DNA of 64,000 nucleotides. Origin: Isoetes taiwanensis. Its lineage: Eukaryota > Streptophyta > Lycopodiopsida > Isoetales > Isoetaceae. This document shows positions 21,421-32,288 of the stretch, in pieces. The stretch's first letter is position 1; each line of letters starts with the position of its first letter. Location: the NCBI GenBank assembly GCA_021234155.1, contig JAJEKV010000006.1:29296327-29360326 (forward strand), written 5' to 3'. A program made the translations under genes and the position numbers. The notes under the pieces were generated by a model that saw nothing but the letters and a program-made list of their open reading frames with translations, searched no databases and was not told the origin of the DNA.

Positions 21421-23576
21421 TTTGCATTGTTCCACTGTTATTCTGATGTCTCTTGGATTCTCTGGGGTCGGGCTTCTAGGCTCGGTGGCCTACCTTGAGA
21501 CGGCATGCTCATGTTCATATGTGATTTTCTGTGGTATTCTTGTACTCTGTGACACTGGGTGTAGTTCTCCCGACGAGGATGCTACGTCAACTCTTGGAGC
21601 TCATGGTAAGAGGTCCTCCAGCGCCAGATGGGCTTTGGAAGGGTATGCGCATATGCGGTTCACCCCACCAACTCCGCCAGCGGGGCTCGAAATGTGAGCT
21701 GGCTGGGCATTGTTTTCTGCTAACAGGGCCTGCATGTAGGCTGGTTGAGCTTCCCATTGTCCCGGAGCTTTGTTTATGATGGTTTGGTATCTTGGCTATG
21801 TTTTTTTTTCTTGCTTTTGATGCTCCTGTTTGGTATTTCCTTGGATTATGTTGTCATTGTCTTAGCATTGTACTCACGTAGGATTTTCCGTCTGTATTTG
21901 TGCTTATGTTTGCTACCCAAGATTTGCAGAGTATTTTCATGCATCCAGAGACAGCCAAGGATCCCCACTTAGTCACGAGGACTAATCCCAGTGAGTGCAT
22001 GTGTGGTGAACAAGCAAGGCAGTGGTTGCGCAGATGGTGGCAATGTAGATGAGGATCATGGTTGTGATCTAGAGTTAAAAAGCTTTTGTTTAGCTTGCTT
22101 AACAGTGTGTATGCATATACATTGAGAGTATTGTGAATAGTACATCCTTTGAATTTGTATTCTTGATGGATAGTGGGAATTATATTGAATCTCAGTGAGG
22201 ATGGACTTCATGCTTCTGCAATACTTCTTCCATGATGACCACCAAAGCTTTCTTCAGGACAATTCTTATAAAGTCATGATATCAAGTATTCTATTGTTTT
22301 GAAGTAGCAATTTTGATTGATTGTCAAAACATGACTTCGAAGTATGATTTAAGCCACTGCACCCTCAAGCCATGGAGGGCAACCCTCCGTGCGCAGCACC
22401 TTGTGATTTAGTTTGTCGGCAAATCCGGTAGATTCTTGGATGCATTCGACCATTTTATTCAGTTTGTCGGCAGATTCGATGGATTCCTAGATGTATAATT
22501 GCACCCAAATGATTCCTCGGCGTACACGCCAAGGATTCCATTTCATTACGGCTACAAAAAAAGATATTTTGTTCTGGCTATAAAAGGAAGCCTATTGAAA
22601 GGTGCAAACTATTGCAGATAAACTAGCAATAGCAATGGCAATACCCTCCTTTGGTGGTGAGAGTATAACGACCTGTTTGCAAGACACCTTAATGATTAGG
22701 TGGTCTTTGATGCAACCAAATCCAAGTTCTCGAAGTTATTAGTAACTAACAAGAGGCCAATTTCTCGTGTCCATGCTTTAATTTACTTTGGACTATATAT
22801 TTTTAACACAATTGGCTATATGCGATCTGAATGGATTCTATAATTTTTCTTTTTCTCTTTTTTTTCATTTTTCTGCAGGGCTACTTTTTCTCCGCCGCCT
22901 TTTCCATATCCGCTTGCCATGTTTTGCCCTTTTAAATACAACTCATGCGTTTGATGTATCTCGATGATCATTTTTTCGGGAGATGCCATCGAGATTGTGG
23001 AGAATCAGATTTTTGTGGCCAATATCCAACATAATCTAGTAGAGCCATATCATTCAGATCACCGAATAATCTGCATTACCAATCCTTGGGTTCAATTTTT
23101 GAAGTGCCCAATCTAGGAGCACGGTCTTTGGATTTCAAATTTTTCTTTTCTTTCCAATCTGTCAAAAAAGACTCTTCTTTGAAATTTGGTCCTAAATTCT
23201 TCTCAGACCTAATAGTTGTGGTGATTAGCCACACCCTTTTTAGTCGAAACTAGATAACGATTCATAATATTCAATAGAGAAGAATCAATTGCATTAATCG
23301 TACGATCGATTTGGATCTACAAGTATTATCCCAAAGGACAAAATTTTTGCAAGCATAGAAATCCGACCCACAGAACAATTTCTTCACTGTAATCTGTACT
23401 TGCAGAATTCAATGGAATGGATCCAAATTCACCGAGCACAAAGGATATCCAAACAATAATTATTTGTGGAATCTGTACTCGCAAAATTCTATGGATTCAG
23501 TTCAAACGAAGCATTCATAGAGGGTATTTAAACAAAATCAGTAGCTCTAGATAAAATCCATAGAGATACTACGTCT
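21421..23576. other. Unrecognised AT-rich sequence
   Basis: Short open stretches (for example 21410-21697 on the plus strand) have no recognisable domain. A degenerate near-duplication of GTTTGTCGGCA...GATTC occurs at about 22410-22470. A TATAAAAG string near 22580 is unsupported as a promoter. Nothing assignable was found. Confidence 0.5.
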
Positions 23577-24150
23577 TTCCTTAAAAAAACCATATTTCCT
23601 TAAAAAATAGCTACTTAAAAACCACACCTCCAAAAAACCATACTTCCTTAAAAATAGCTTCTTAAAAACTACACCTAGTTATAAACTACACCACTTCAGA
23701 AAACCATACTTCATTAGAAAACAACCACTTAAGAACTACATCCACTTATAAACCACACCTCAAAAACCCATACTTCTTTCCAAAACAGCTGCTTAAAAAC
23801 TACACTCACTTATAAACCACACCTCAAAAAACAACACCTAGACTTAAAAAACCATACCACTTCAGAAAACTATACTTCCTTAGAAAACAACTACTTAAAA
23901 ACTACACCTACTTATAAACGACACCTTAAAAAACTATATTTCCTTAAAAAATAGCTACTTAAAAACAACACCTTATTATAAACCACACCTCAGAAAACAA
24001 CATCCTCGTAAAAACAACTCATCTTTAAAAAAAAACTACACTTCCGCAAAATGAAACCACGCCTAAAAAAAACACACCTTAAAAAAAAAAAGCTATAGCT
24101 CCTTAAAAAAAACCTACATCGTCTTCCTAATAAACCACACCTCCACATAA
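23577..24150. repeat. Degenerate A-rich minisatellite
   Basis: Irregular repetition of CTACTTAAAAACTACACC, then ACTTATAAACCACACCTC, then AAAAACCATACTTCC-like blocks. Successive CTTAAAAAC blocks start near 23609, 23655, 23724, 23788, 23888 and 23952, so the unit is about 45-100 bp (most often 63-69). The plus strand is strongly A/C-rich, with almost no G for about 500 bp. Confidence 0.85.
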
Positions 24151-25080
24151 CCACATGTAGAGTTTTTTGAACAACAACATGTGGTTTTTCTTTTACTGTT
24201 GCTTTTAAGTGTGGACCCAGAATTGGGGTGGTAGTGTACCTGACTACTAGCCTACGTGGGGTACCGTCAATGGCGATGGTCAAAATCGTGGTGACAAATT
24301 GGCCTTAATGTTACAATTGGACCATGTTGTCTCCTCAATGGTGCAGTCGTGGTGTTGATGTGAAGATGGTCAAAAGACATATAGGCGCATACATCGTCTC
24401 CTTGTGAGAAATGAATTTTCCAAAGTAACAATCCCCTGTTTCTCGCTCTGTGAGACTCTAATCTTGGCTATGGCAGGAACAAACTCTTTGTTGGTGGTGA
24501 TGTTGAATCCGTTGGCGATCATGGCACCATTGATGGCGCTTGCCATTTTGCTGCTGTGATACCACAGATTTCTAATGGTTTGGAATATTTTTCCATGAGA
24601 TTTTTCATCTCAGACCTTTGTTTTTCCTGATCTTCATGTTTTTTGCGCCTCTTTCCACGATTCCCTCCAAGCTTTCATGGATTTCCTACTCTTGGCATGT
24701 TTCCCTCCAAGCTTTCATGCCTCTTTGGTAAGATCTGAGCTTCAAATCAAATGGATCATTGACCTGGCAACTCTTGGGCCTTAGATTCTTTGTTTCCCTC
24801 TTTCCATGTTTGAATTGAAGCATTCTGATCCTGTTTTTTCGTGCAACAGGTATAAAAAGATAGAACATGGGCTTGGTACTTCGTGGATCCTCTTCTTCCA
24901 TCCATGTTTGCATCAATAACCTCTGTTATCACTGAAGCATTTGCATAAATTGCCTCCGTTGTCACTGAACCATTCAAAAAAGAGGTAAGGGCTTTTGAAC
25001 TTGGCTTTCCTCAGTTCTGGTTTTTGCTTGTATGCTTCTATGGAATAGTTCTAACATATTTTATTTGTTGCATGCAGGTT
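24151..25080. other. Unrecognised sequence
   Basis: No gene recognised. A short local duplication (TTTCCCTCCAAGCTTTCATG twice near 24670-24720) is present. An AG acceptor-like site precedes the next segment near 25078. Confidence 0.45.
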
Positions 25081-25229
25081 TAAGGTGTTATATTGCATGT
25101 TTCAACTTCAGTGTTAAAATCATGGGCAAATGCAATGGTCCTATTAGTTATGAGATTCATCTCAATAAACAATATGGAAGGAATGGAAAATACAAGGAAT
25201 GTCAAAATGCAAGCTTCTTACAAAGCTGA

Positions 25230-25435
25230 ATGGAGAGTGCATTAAATGGCCTTCCTCGTCCTCCTAGGAAAAGCAAGTCCAGACCACTCATCTCTGCCCA
25301 GAAGTCCGTGAATATTGGTAAGAAACTTGATAGAGCTTCTGCTAGAGGTGCATGGACCAAGGGAGCTTTAGAATCTGCCATTAATGCCATTGAGGATGGT
25401 GTATTTTCCATAAGAAAAGTTGCCCTGCATTTTGA
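25230..25435 (+). pseudogene. Psq/CENP-B-type helix-turn-helix fragment, truncated by an LTR
   Basis: The reading frame from 25230 contains about 70 codons. They end in WTKGALESAINAIEDG, then FSIRKVALHFDV, the pattern of a Psq-type HTH: Trp, Leu/Ala-rich helix, Gly, SxRKxA turn. Such domains occur in pogo/Tigger-like transposases and derived host proteins. The frame runs directly into the gypsy LTR at 25436, so the DNA-binding fold is cut after the second helix. Whether it was a transposon or a host gene is unknown. Confidence 0.6.
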
Positions 25436-26961
25436 TGTGACGCTCCCAGAATCTATACGATGCTCCCATCGTACAAATATGGGAATTCCCCTCTCGTGGC
25501 GACTACATCACCATGATAGGGCCCTCTGTCATACTCGGACCACTTGGGATACCCAAGTGCGGGCCGAAAGAACACCAGGTGTCATTAGATCCCACGTCCT
25601 CTATGGGAATCCTATATAGCAGAAGCGTACATACACGTTAGCATACAACAATCATGCTGAAATAATATACCACCACGAAGGGTGGCCCATCCATCATCAT
25701 CAATGAAAAGACAATACAACCATAAATAACATGAGCAATACACCATGACAAGGGCGCTACCCGGGGCTCATAATCCATGGGATCAACTGACGGTCAAGGC
25801 CTCAAGATATCAACAGACGAAAGTATAACATGGCACTAGCTGGCATAAGACAATGTCTAGGGTAGTCCACTCCTTCCGCCCCTCTTGTGCACACTTTGCA
25901 GATAGGCTGAAACATGCTATGGCGTGATTGTAGCCTTTCAGAGACGCAGTCTCATGGAATCACCCTATCGGACCACTCCGGGTTGCATCTCCCCGGTCCG
26001 ATGAGGCAGGTCAGGGACCCCTCCCCGAACATAACGGATCCCTGGATGTGCTAGAGACTATGTGCCACTAAATGCACATGCAGTCGTACCCGACTGGAAC
26101 CCCCCAAAATCCATGGACTGCTAGGCGCGCCACCGAGCCCAGAACATCCATATAGGCACGCTCCCCTGACCGAAGAGGTGTCAGACCCATACTCGGCCCC
26201 ATCTGCGGGGCCGGCTATAAGCCTAGCACCTTTGTAGAAGTCTTGTCCATGCTAGGCAAGACCCCACCCCGTTTCACCATTGTGCTTTCGTTGTGCAGTC
26301 TTTGAATCACATGATAGCCTCCCGGCCCGGTGGGCTCTTGTGCCACGATCCATAATTATTGGGTATTAAGGGGTCTAGCTAGAAACATCTTTAGTTCTAA
26401 GAGGCTTTGGTCTCTCTACCCTTCCCTTAAACCCAATACGCGGAGGGAGCAGAAAGAAAGAATATAAACACCATCCAAATATCCATTATCATCATAATAA
26501 CATATGAAGGAGAATTTAACCATTCCATCTAATCAAAGAAGTGTTAGCGGAAGTACAAGCTATCTAAGGACTAACCAGTCTCTTGGCTGGAGCCATTATC
26601 ACGGAAAGCCTCCATTCTTCGGGTCAGTTGGCAAGAACTGGTAGCTGCTCTTCCTCTCCCCTTCCCCAATCGATTTTGGGGCAGAAATGGGGGGTAGGAC
26701 CCCAATTTCTCCTCCCAAATTTTCCAAGTTCCACTTGGCCAATCGATTTGGGCGGTGGCTTTCCCTATTGGTCCCATTTAACTAATTATAACATAATTAG
26801 CATAATTAGATTATTCATCCACTAATTTTATTAGCATAGCTAATAAAATCCCTTTTAAGTAAACCCAGGTTACCCCCTATTGACCCTTAGGGGTCTAGTT
26901 AAATACTAGCGACGTGTCGTAGTATGCATACGTATACCGTATAAATACCTAGAATGTCACA
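25436..26961 (-). repeat. Gypsy 1 3' LTR (complete, 1526 bp)
   Basis: Begins TGTGACGCTCCCAGAATC and ends ...AGAATGTCACA, so the ends are TGTGAC/GTCACA inverted repeats. The 5' LTR material at 36244-37928 is homologous to it up to about 26582. The polypurine tract lies directly outside the right edge. The preceding five bases are TTTGA; the matching target duplication cannot be checked because the other LTR is truncated. Confidence 0.93.
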
Positions 26962-26974
26962 TTATCCCTCCCTT
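26962..26974 (-). other. Gypsy 1 polypurine tract
   Basis: On the minus strand AAGGGAGGGATAA abuts the 3' LTR. This is the expected primer for plus-strand DNA synthesis in LTR retrotransposons. Confidence 0.85.
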
Positions 26975-27476
26975 GAATTAATGTTGTCCTCAACATTAGG
27001 GTTAATAAACAATGAAATTATAGGAGATAAGTCTTATTCCTTGAAAGTAACACAAGATTACATATATGTGTCATAGGACCAGAGTCCTTTAAGAAAACAT
27101 AAGAAATTACGATGCTAATAACTTAAGAGTGCACTCATAAACAACAAAGTTTTAAATACAAGGGATGCCCAATGAGGCCTAGGATCTTTTACGATGCGTT
27201 AGTACGCCCTCTTTTTAACTTGCAAAAGTAAAATACATCAGTATTTATAAAATAATTTAAGTAGTGTGGTTGAAGGGACCACCCCCTTAAAGTAAAAGAA
27301 ATATGAATGCAAGAATCCTATCGTGCCTAAGTCTTGCATGTCGTCTCGGCGTAAGGAATGGCCATATTCCCATTATAGCCGCAGACAGATGCGTCCTATC
27401 ATGAATGCCTATATGCCTAGTTCCTCACCTAGATGCATGTAACCCAACCCCTAAAATGATCTCTGTCCGATCCCTC

Positions 27477-27680
27477 TCATATGATCCGTGTCGGATCCAT
27501 AATACAACGCTTACCATTAGGGTTGGAGGCGACCGCATCTTGGATGGTTCGACCCTGGCATTCTCGCATGAAGTCCGAGTAGGTCTTATCCAAATCCGCT
27601 TTGAGAACCCATGTCGCGTCCTCTGTTGGTAAGTGCTTCCACTTAACCAAGTATTTCAAGATTTGAGTTGGTGGGTTTTG
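27477..27680 (-). pseudogene. Gypsy 1 chromodomain
   Basis: Minus-strand peptide LKYLVKWKHLPTEDATWV is a classic chromodomain core (YLVKWKG-type strand, then an xxxTWE-like block with V in place of E). In chromoviruses this module at the integrase C-terminus directs integration to heterochromatin marks. The open stretch begins at about 27659 and stops at 27477. Confidence 0.85.
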
Positions 27681-28590
27681 CTTATATGTTAATCTAGGAG
27701 AGCTTCAGGCACAATCTCCAACTGATCCTCAGTCATCTCCAGAAATGTTGGCGTGTCAAGAATCTCTTCTGGATCAGGATTATGCTTCTCGAGAAGACTT
27801 ACATGGAAAACTTTATGGATCTTCAAATGAGCGGGTAGATTCAACTGGTAGGCTTGAGAACCTATCCTCTCGGTTATCTCGAAGGTCTAAGCCCATCTAG
27901 GTGCAAACTTCTTACAATTGCCAATTTTAAGTTTGGCTGCTTGGCCTTTATCTTTAGCCATCTGAAGTCAACAACACGGAACTCCGCGTGGTGTCGATGC
28001 CGGTCGGCAAGACTCTTTTATTAGAGCTTCGGCGGTTAGTAAATATGCCGAACCTCTTCCACTAGTGCACATATCCGGTGAGGAGTTATTCGCGACACTT
28101 CCACCTTGGGGCTGGATTATGCCGATATGCGGGTGATGCGATATCTATAATTGATCTGAAAGGCGACATCCTTGAGGACTCTGTCTAGTCTTTGTTATAG
28201 GCAAACTCCACCAAATGGATGTAATCCGCCCATTGAAATTGCTTGTTCCAAACATAGTTCGTAGCATATCTTCAATTATCACGATTGTGCAGCTACGTTT
28301 GATCATCAATGCGGAAATGATAAAAGGCGTGCTCATGGCAAGTTTAGTTTGAATAGTGCTAAAGAAATCCTTCGAATCACGGTAACAAACTTAGGATCCC
28401 AGTTTGAATAATGGTACGGGGCATCCCATGAAGGCGGAATATCTCCTTTGTAAACAACAAGGCAGTATCCAATGGAGTGTCGGTGGTACGACATGACAAA
28501 AAGTGTGCCATTTTAGAAAGCTTGTCGACCACCACCATTAAGGCATCAAAGCCCCTTAAAGTCTTGAAGCCCACCATAAAATCCATGGTA
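27680..28590 (-). pseudogene. Gypsy 1 integrase core and C-terminal part
   Basis: Fragments in order on the minus strand: MDFMVGFKTLRGFDALMVVVDKLSKMAHF (first catalytic Asp region, 28586-28500) and FRLHGMPRTII near 28415. A degraded middle (28336-28145) follows, then the KIHKVFHVSLLEKHNPDPEEIL block near 27770-27830 that precedes the chromodomain. Frames change several times. The second Asp block (normally SDRDPKF) is disrupted near 28400. Confidence 0.82.
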
Positions 28591-28979
28591 ATAAGTTTCC
28601 ATTTTGCATTGGGGACATCTAGGGTTGCAATTCCCCTAGAATACGTGCTTGCTACGCCCTCGTTCTTGTGGTCGACATTGCTTAATTACCTGGCAATATG
28701 CTTCTTCATCCCTGGCCATAAATAGTTGGAGCGGATCTTGAAATAGGTCTTCATAAATCCCGCATGTCCCACTATAGGACTGTTATGTGTATCATGGAGA
28801 ATGAGCTTGCGAACTCGATGTCTCGGGGAACACATAACTTATCCTTATAATAAAGGAGTTGAGCTTCCTTTTATAGTGACAAAAAGCCTCTCTCTCCTTA
28901 TACATTACGGCTTGCTTGGATAGGCTTTGCCATATCTCACGAAATTACGGATCTATGGGTAGGGCTGTTGTATCTGCTT

Positions 28980-29700
28980 ACCAAACTCACTAGAGGCATG
29001 GATATGGCATTACAATGCGTTCGGTGACCAATGGATGTCTGGAAAGCGCGTCAACAACAACATTATGCTTGCTCGGCTTATAGACTACCTCAAAATCATA
29101 CTCCTCGAGGAATTCCATCCATCGTCGTCGTCTCAAATTAAGGTGGGGTTGCGTGAAAATATATTGGAGGCTTTGGTGATCCGGTATCTGCTGGAATCGT
29201 CTCCCAAGTAAATAGTGCCTCCAAATGCGCAAGGAACGCACGACAACAAGCAATTCTTGGTCATGCATGGGGTATCACTCCTCCGCATCATTTATCTTTC
29301 TAGAATCATCGATGACCGACCTTCTTGCATTAATACTCCACCGGTAGCTATCTTACTAGCATCCACGGCAACCCACTTATCCTTCGAAGTGCGGCGGCAA
29401 GCCAGGCGGTTGTCAATGCATCCTTCAATGACTGGAATCCGACTTGGACCTTTTTTTTCCAATGTGCTATCCAATCCCTAACCTTTTCATGCTTGGTTAG
29501 CTCCGTCAAGAGTGCGGCGAGCTTAGCAAAGTCTTTCACAAACTTGCGGTAATATCTGGCCAACCCTAGAAAGCTACGAACTTCAGACACATTGGTTGGA
29601 ATTGGCCAATTCTTTACTGCCTCAAACTTGATAGGATCGGTGGCTATCCCTTCTGTAGAGACAATATGTCCCATGTAATCAACCTTGGTGGTTGCAAACT
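28980..29700 (-). pseudogene. Gypsy 1 RT connection and RNase H
   Basis: The minus strand contains [44 protein letters not shown], then [20 protein letters not shown] (RNase H start). HDQELLVVVRSLRIWRHYLLGRRF and YDFEVVYKPSKHNVVVDALSRHP close the domain. The order matches RT thumb and RNase H of Ty3/gypsy pol. It is split into several open stretches (29674-29348, 29474-29292, 29268-28990). Confidence 0.85.
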
Positions 29701-30300
29701 GACACTTAGAGAATCTGGCATAATTGGTGGTGCCTTAGTTTCTGTAAGGCCAACCGAAGATGCCGCTCATAGTCCTCTAAGGTCTTACTGTATATTAGGA
29801 TATCATCAAAGAATATGATGACAAAATTGTCAAGATATTCACGGAAGACATCATTTGTCAGTCTCATAAAGGTGGCTGGGGTATTAGTTAGGCCAAATGG
29901 CATCACTGTAAATTCATAATGCCTATAACGTGTCCAGAAGGCGGACTTATGAATCTTATCCTCTTTAATTCAGATCTGGTGATATCACGAGCGAAGATCA
30001 ATCTTAAGTAAACTACTTAGCACCACATGGCGATCCATCCGGATCGTCGACCTTGGTAAAAGCATACCGATTCTTAATAGCGTGCTTATTCAGCCGGCGA
30101 TAATCAACGCACATTCTTAAAGTGCCATCCTTTTTCTTCACAAAGAGTATCGGGGCCCCAGAAGGTGACACACTTGGTCGAATGAAGCCCAATTTGAGGA
30201 GCTCTTGCAACTGTTTCTTAAGCTCGGTTAACTCACTCATTCTATATGGAGCCTTACTGGTAGGCTTGGTACACAGCTCCAAGGTAATTTCGCATTCCAC
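29700..30300 (-). pseudogene. Gypsy 1 reverse transcriptase palm and fingers
   Basis: Blocks visible on the minus strand: [41 protein letters not shown] and [19 protein letters not shown]. Then come [16 protein letters not shown] and the catalytic [16 protein letters not shown] (about 29785-29825). The catalytic Asp pair is intact. A frame break with extra bases separates fingers from palm near 30010-29910. Confidence 0.88.
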
Positions 30301-30599
30301 ACCTCTAAAGGTGGCAGACGATGAATCTCATCGGAAAAAGGTCATGGTACTCTCGGAGAACAAGTGCTATCATGGGGTAAAGTATCATCAATAACCTCAT
30401 CTGTTTGGACTTGGCATCTTGAAGCAAGTCGAGCGATGCAAATTACTTGAGGCTTCTTGATAGCCTTATCCAATTGGCGTAATCGCGATACAACGCATAA
30501 TGGGAATAAGCGGTTTTACACGCTATGTTGACCCGGGCTCCATTGGGCGCATTGAAAGTAACCTCGCTTTTCCACGATCAATGTTTGCCTTTGCGGCAG

Positions 30600-30985
30600 C
30601 CGAAATTCCATACCCACAATGAGGTCATAGCGACCAATATCCATTATCTCGGCCCCTTGAGCAAACGGTGCTCCTCGGCATTTGGATGTTCAAGTTAATG
30701 CATCGACTTCAGGTGTGGCGGCCCCACTAATAGCGTGGCGGGGCGTGGCTTTGACTTCAAGGGAGTGAGCTATAAAGCTTACGCCATTCTAGGGGAGGCA
30801 AAATTGTGTGTACTACCCGTATCCATGAGAATGATAAAGGGCTTACAATCTATTTGGCCAATGGTGGATATAATGAGAAAGGCGATTGGTCGCTTGTCCG
30901 GTCTCAATAGCAGCATAGATGTGAGACTCACCTTGGATATAGTCCGGTGCCTCATCATCCGCAACGTTTTCCTTTTCACAAGCTT
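30600..30985 (-). pseudogene. Gypsy 1 aspartic protease
   Basis: QIDCKPFIILMDTGSTHNFASPRMA on the minus strand (about 30780-30860) holds the DTGS catalytic motif. The following degraded sequence to about 30600 has the IMDIGRYDLIVGMEF-like block, frame-shifted. Protease follows gag, as usual in Ty3/gypsy pol. Confidence 0.85.
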
Positions 30986-30989
30986 CCCA

Positions 30990-32150
30990 ATTCACCTGGC
31001 AAGAGCAGCCTGGGCAGCCTGGATAACATATGGACATTCTTGCATATGATGTCCCAGACGGAAACACCAATAACAAGCTTTGTCCCTTTGCAACTGTTCA
31101 CGAGCCTCCTTTGGTTTTGCTTGAAGAATATCTCGGATAGCTCCTGTGGTACTACCAGACTTATCGGGGATGGTGAAGGAAACCTTCTTATCCTGCTTCT
31201 GATACCCAGTTGATGAGGGCGGTCTAGGACTAGATGAACGTCCCTTGTATGGTGTGTAACCCCTATTCTGACCAAATGTAGAGGGCTGTGGTGGCTGATA
31301 CTTAGGGATGTCCTCCTCGAGGTTAAAAGCCTTAGCCTCTGCTTCTGCTACTGTTTTGGGGTTGATTGCTCGAACCATCTTCCTTAAGGTAGGGGATAAC
31401 CCCTCAATGCATCCCTCGATTGCCCTGCGCTCATTTATCCCTGGGACATACAAGCGTAGCCTCATGAACTCATCCTGTGTATGCTTGGATGGTCATGTTC
31501 TTCTGCTCCAAACGGTAAAAAGTCTGAATCTGCTGGCAACGGTGAGCTCTGGGGACATAATGAGACTTAAAGGCTTTGGCAAAAACCTTGTATTTGCACT
31601 TATCCATCGTCAATCCATGGGGCCGGTAGCCTTTCCACCAAATCTGGGCGGACCCACAGCAAGATTTGTGGTGGCCACCTTGCCAATATCCTTCTGTGTC
31701 ATGCCATAGGATTTCCCAAACTCATGCATTTCGTCTAACCAAGATTCGGTATCCACTCTAGACCTGGTCTTGCCTGAGAACTGTGCCAACTTGCGGTTCT
31801 TCCAGATGCTAGTGATGGCAGAGCCCACAATTTTTTGATAATTCTTTTTCTTGGCTTTGGCATGGTCGTCATCTGATTTAGATGAGTCCGCTGAGTCGAG
31901 ACGACTTCGACGCGTGGCCTCTGAAGATGAGCTGCTTTCGCACGCTTTGAGCGGGTGAATGTAAGCTGGAGCAAATCAATGCGGTATCAATGGTGGTGGC
32001 TGGCTGTGCGGTAAAAATCGAAACCTCGGGTTGGAGCTCGATGGCCGCCGCTTCATAAGGTTGAGCTCTTGTTCTAGAGCAAGACGACCAGTTTGCACTG
32101 GTGTCGCCCACGGAGGGGGACGTGCACCGTCTAAAATGTAAAATAAGAGC
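30990..32150 (-). pseudogene. Gypsy 1 gag
   Basis: The capsid part includes SAITSIWKNRKLAQFSGKTRS and WLDEMHEFGKSYGM (31828-31735), then EFMRLRLYVPGINERRAIEG (about 31465). One CCHC zinc knuckle, CYWCFRLGHHMQEC (CX2CX4HX4C), lies at about 31035-31076. The start region near 32120 is shared with gypsy 3 (60190). Frame breaks occur near 31500-31610 and 31740. Confidence 0.87.
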
Positions 32151-32288
32151 GAGATAAGCACGACATGTCACATGATTACTGTAAGGTCATTAATACAAAA
32201 TTGCTTGATATTAAGATGGGGGTAGGGTTACATTTGGCGTAATGCCTACACAAACAACAAAGATGAAAGTTTATTTATACAAGAGGGT

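Noticed and set aside
22575-22590. TATAAAAG string as a promoter
   Set aside because: No gene downstream in either direction; isolated TATA-like strings are common in AT-rich DNA.
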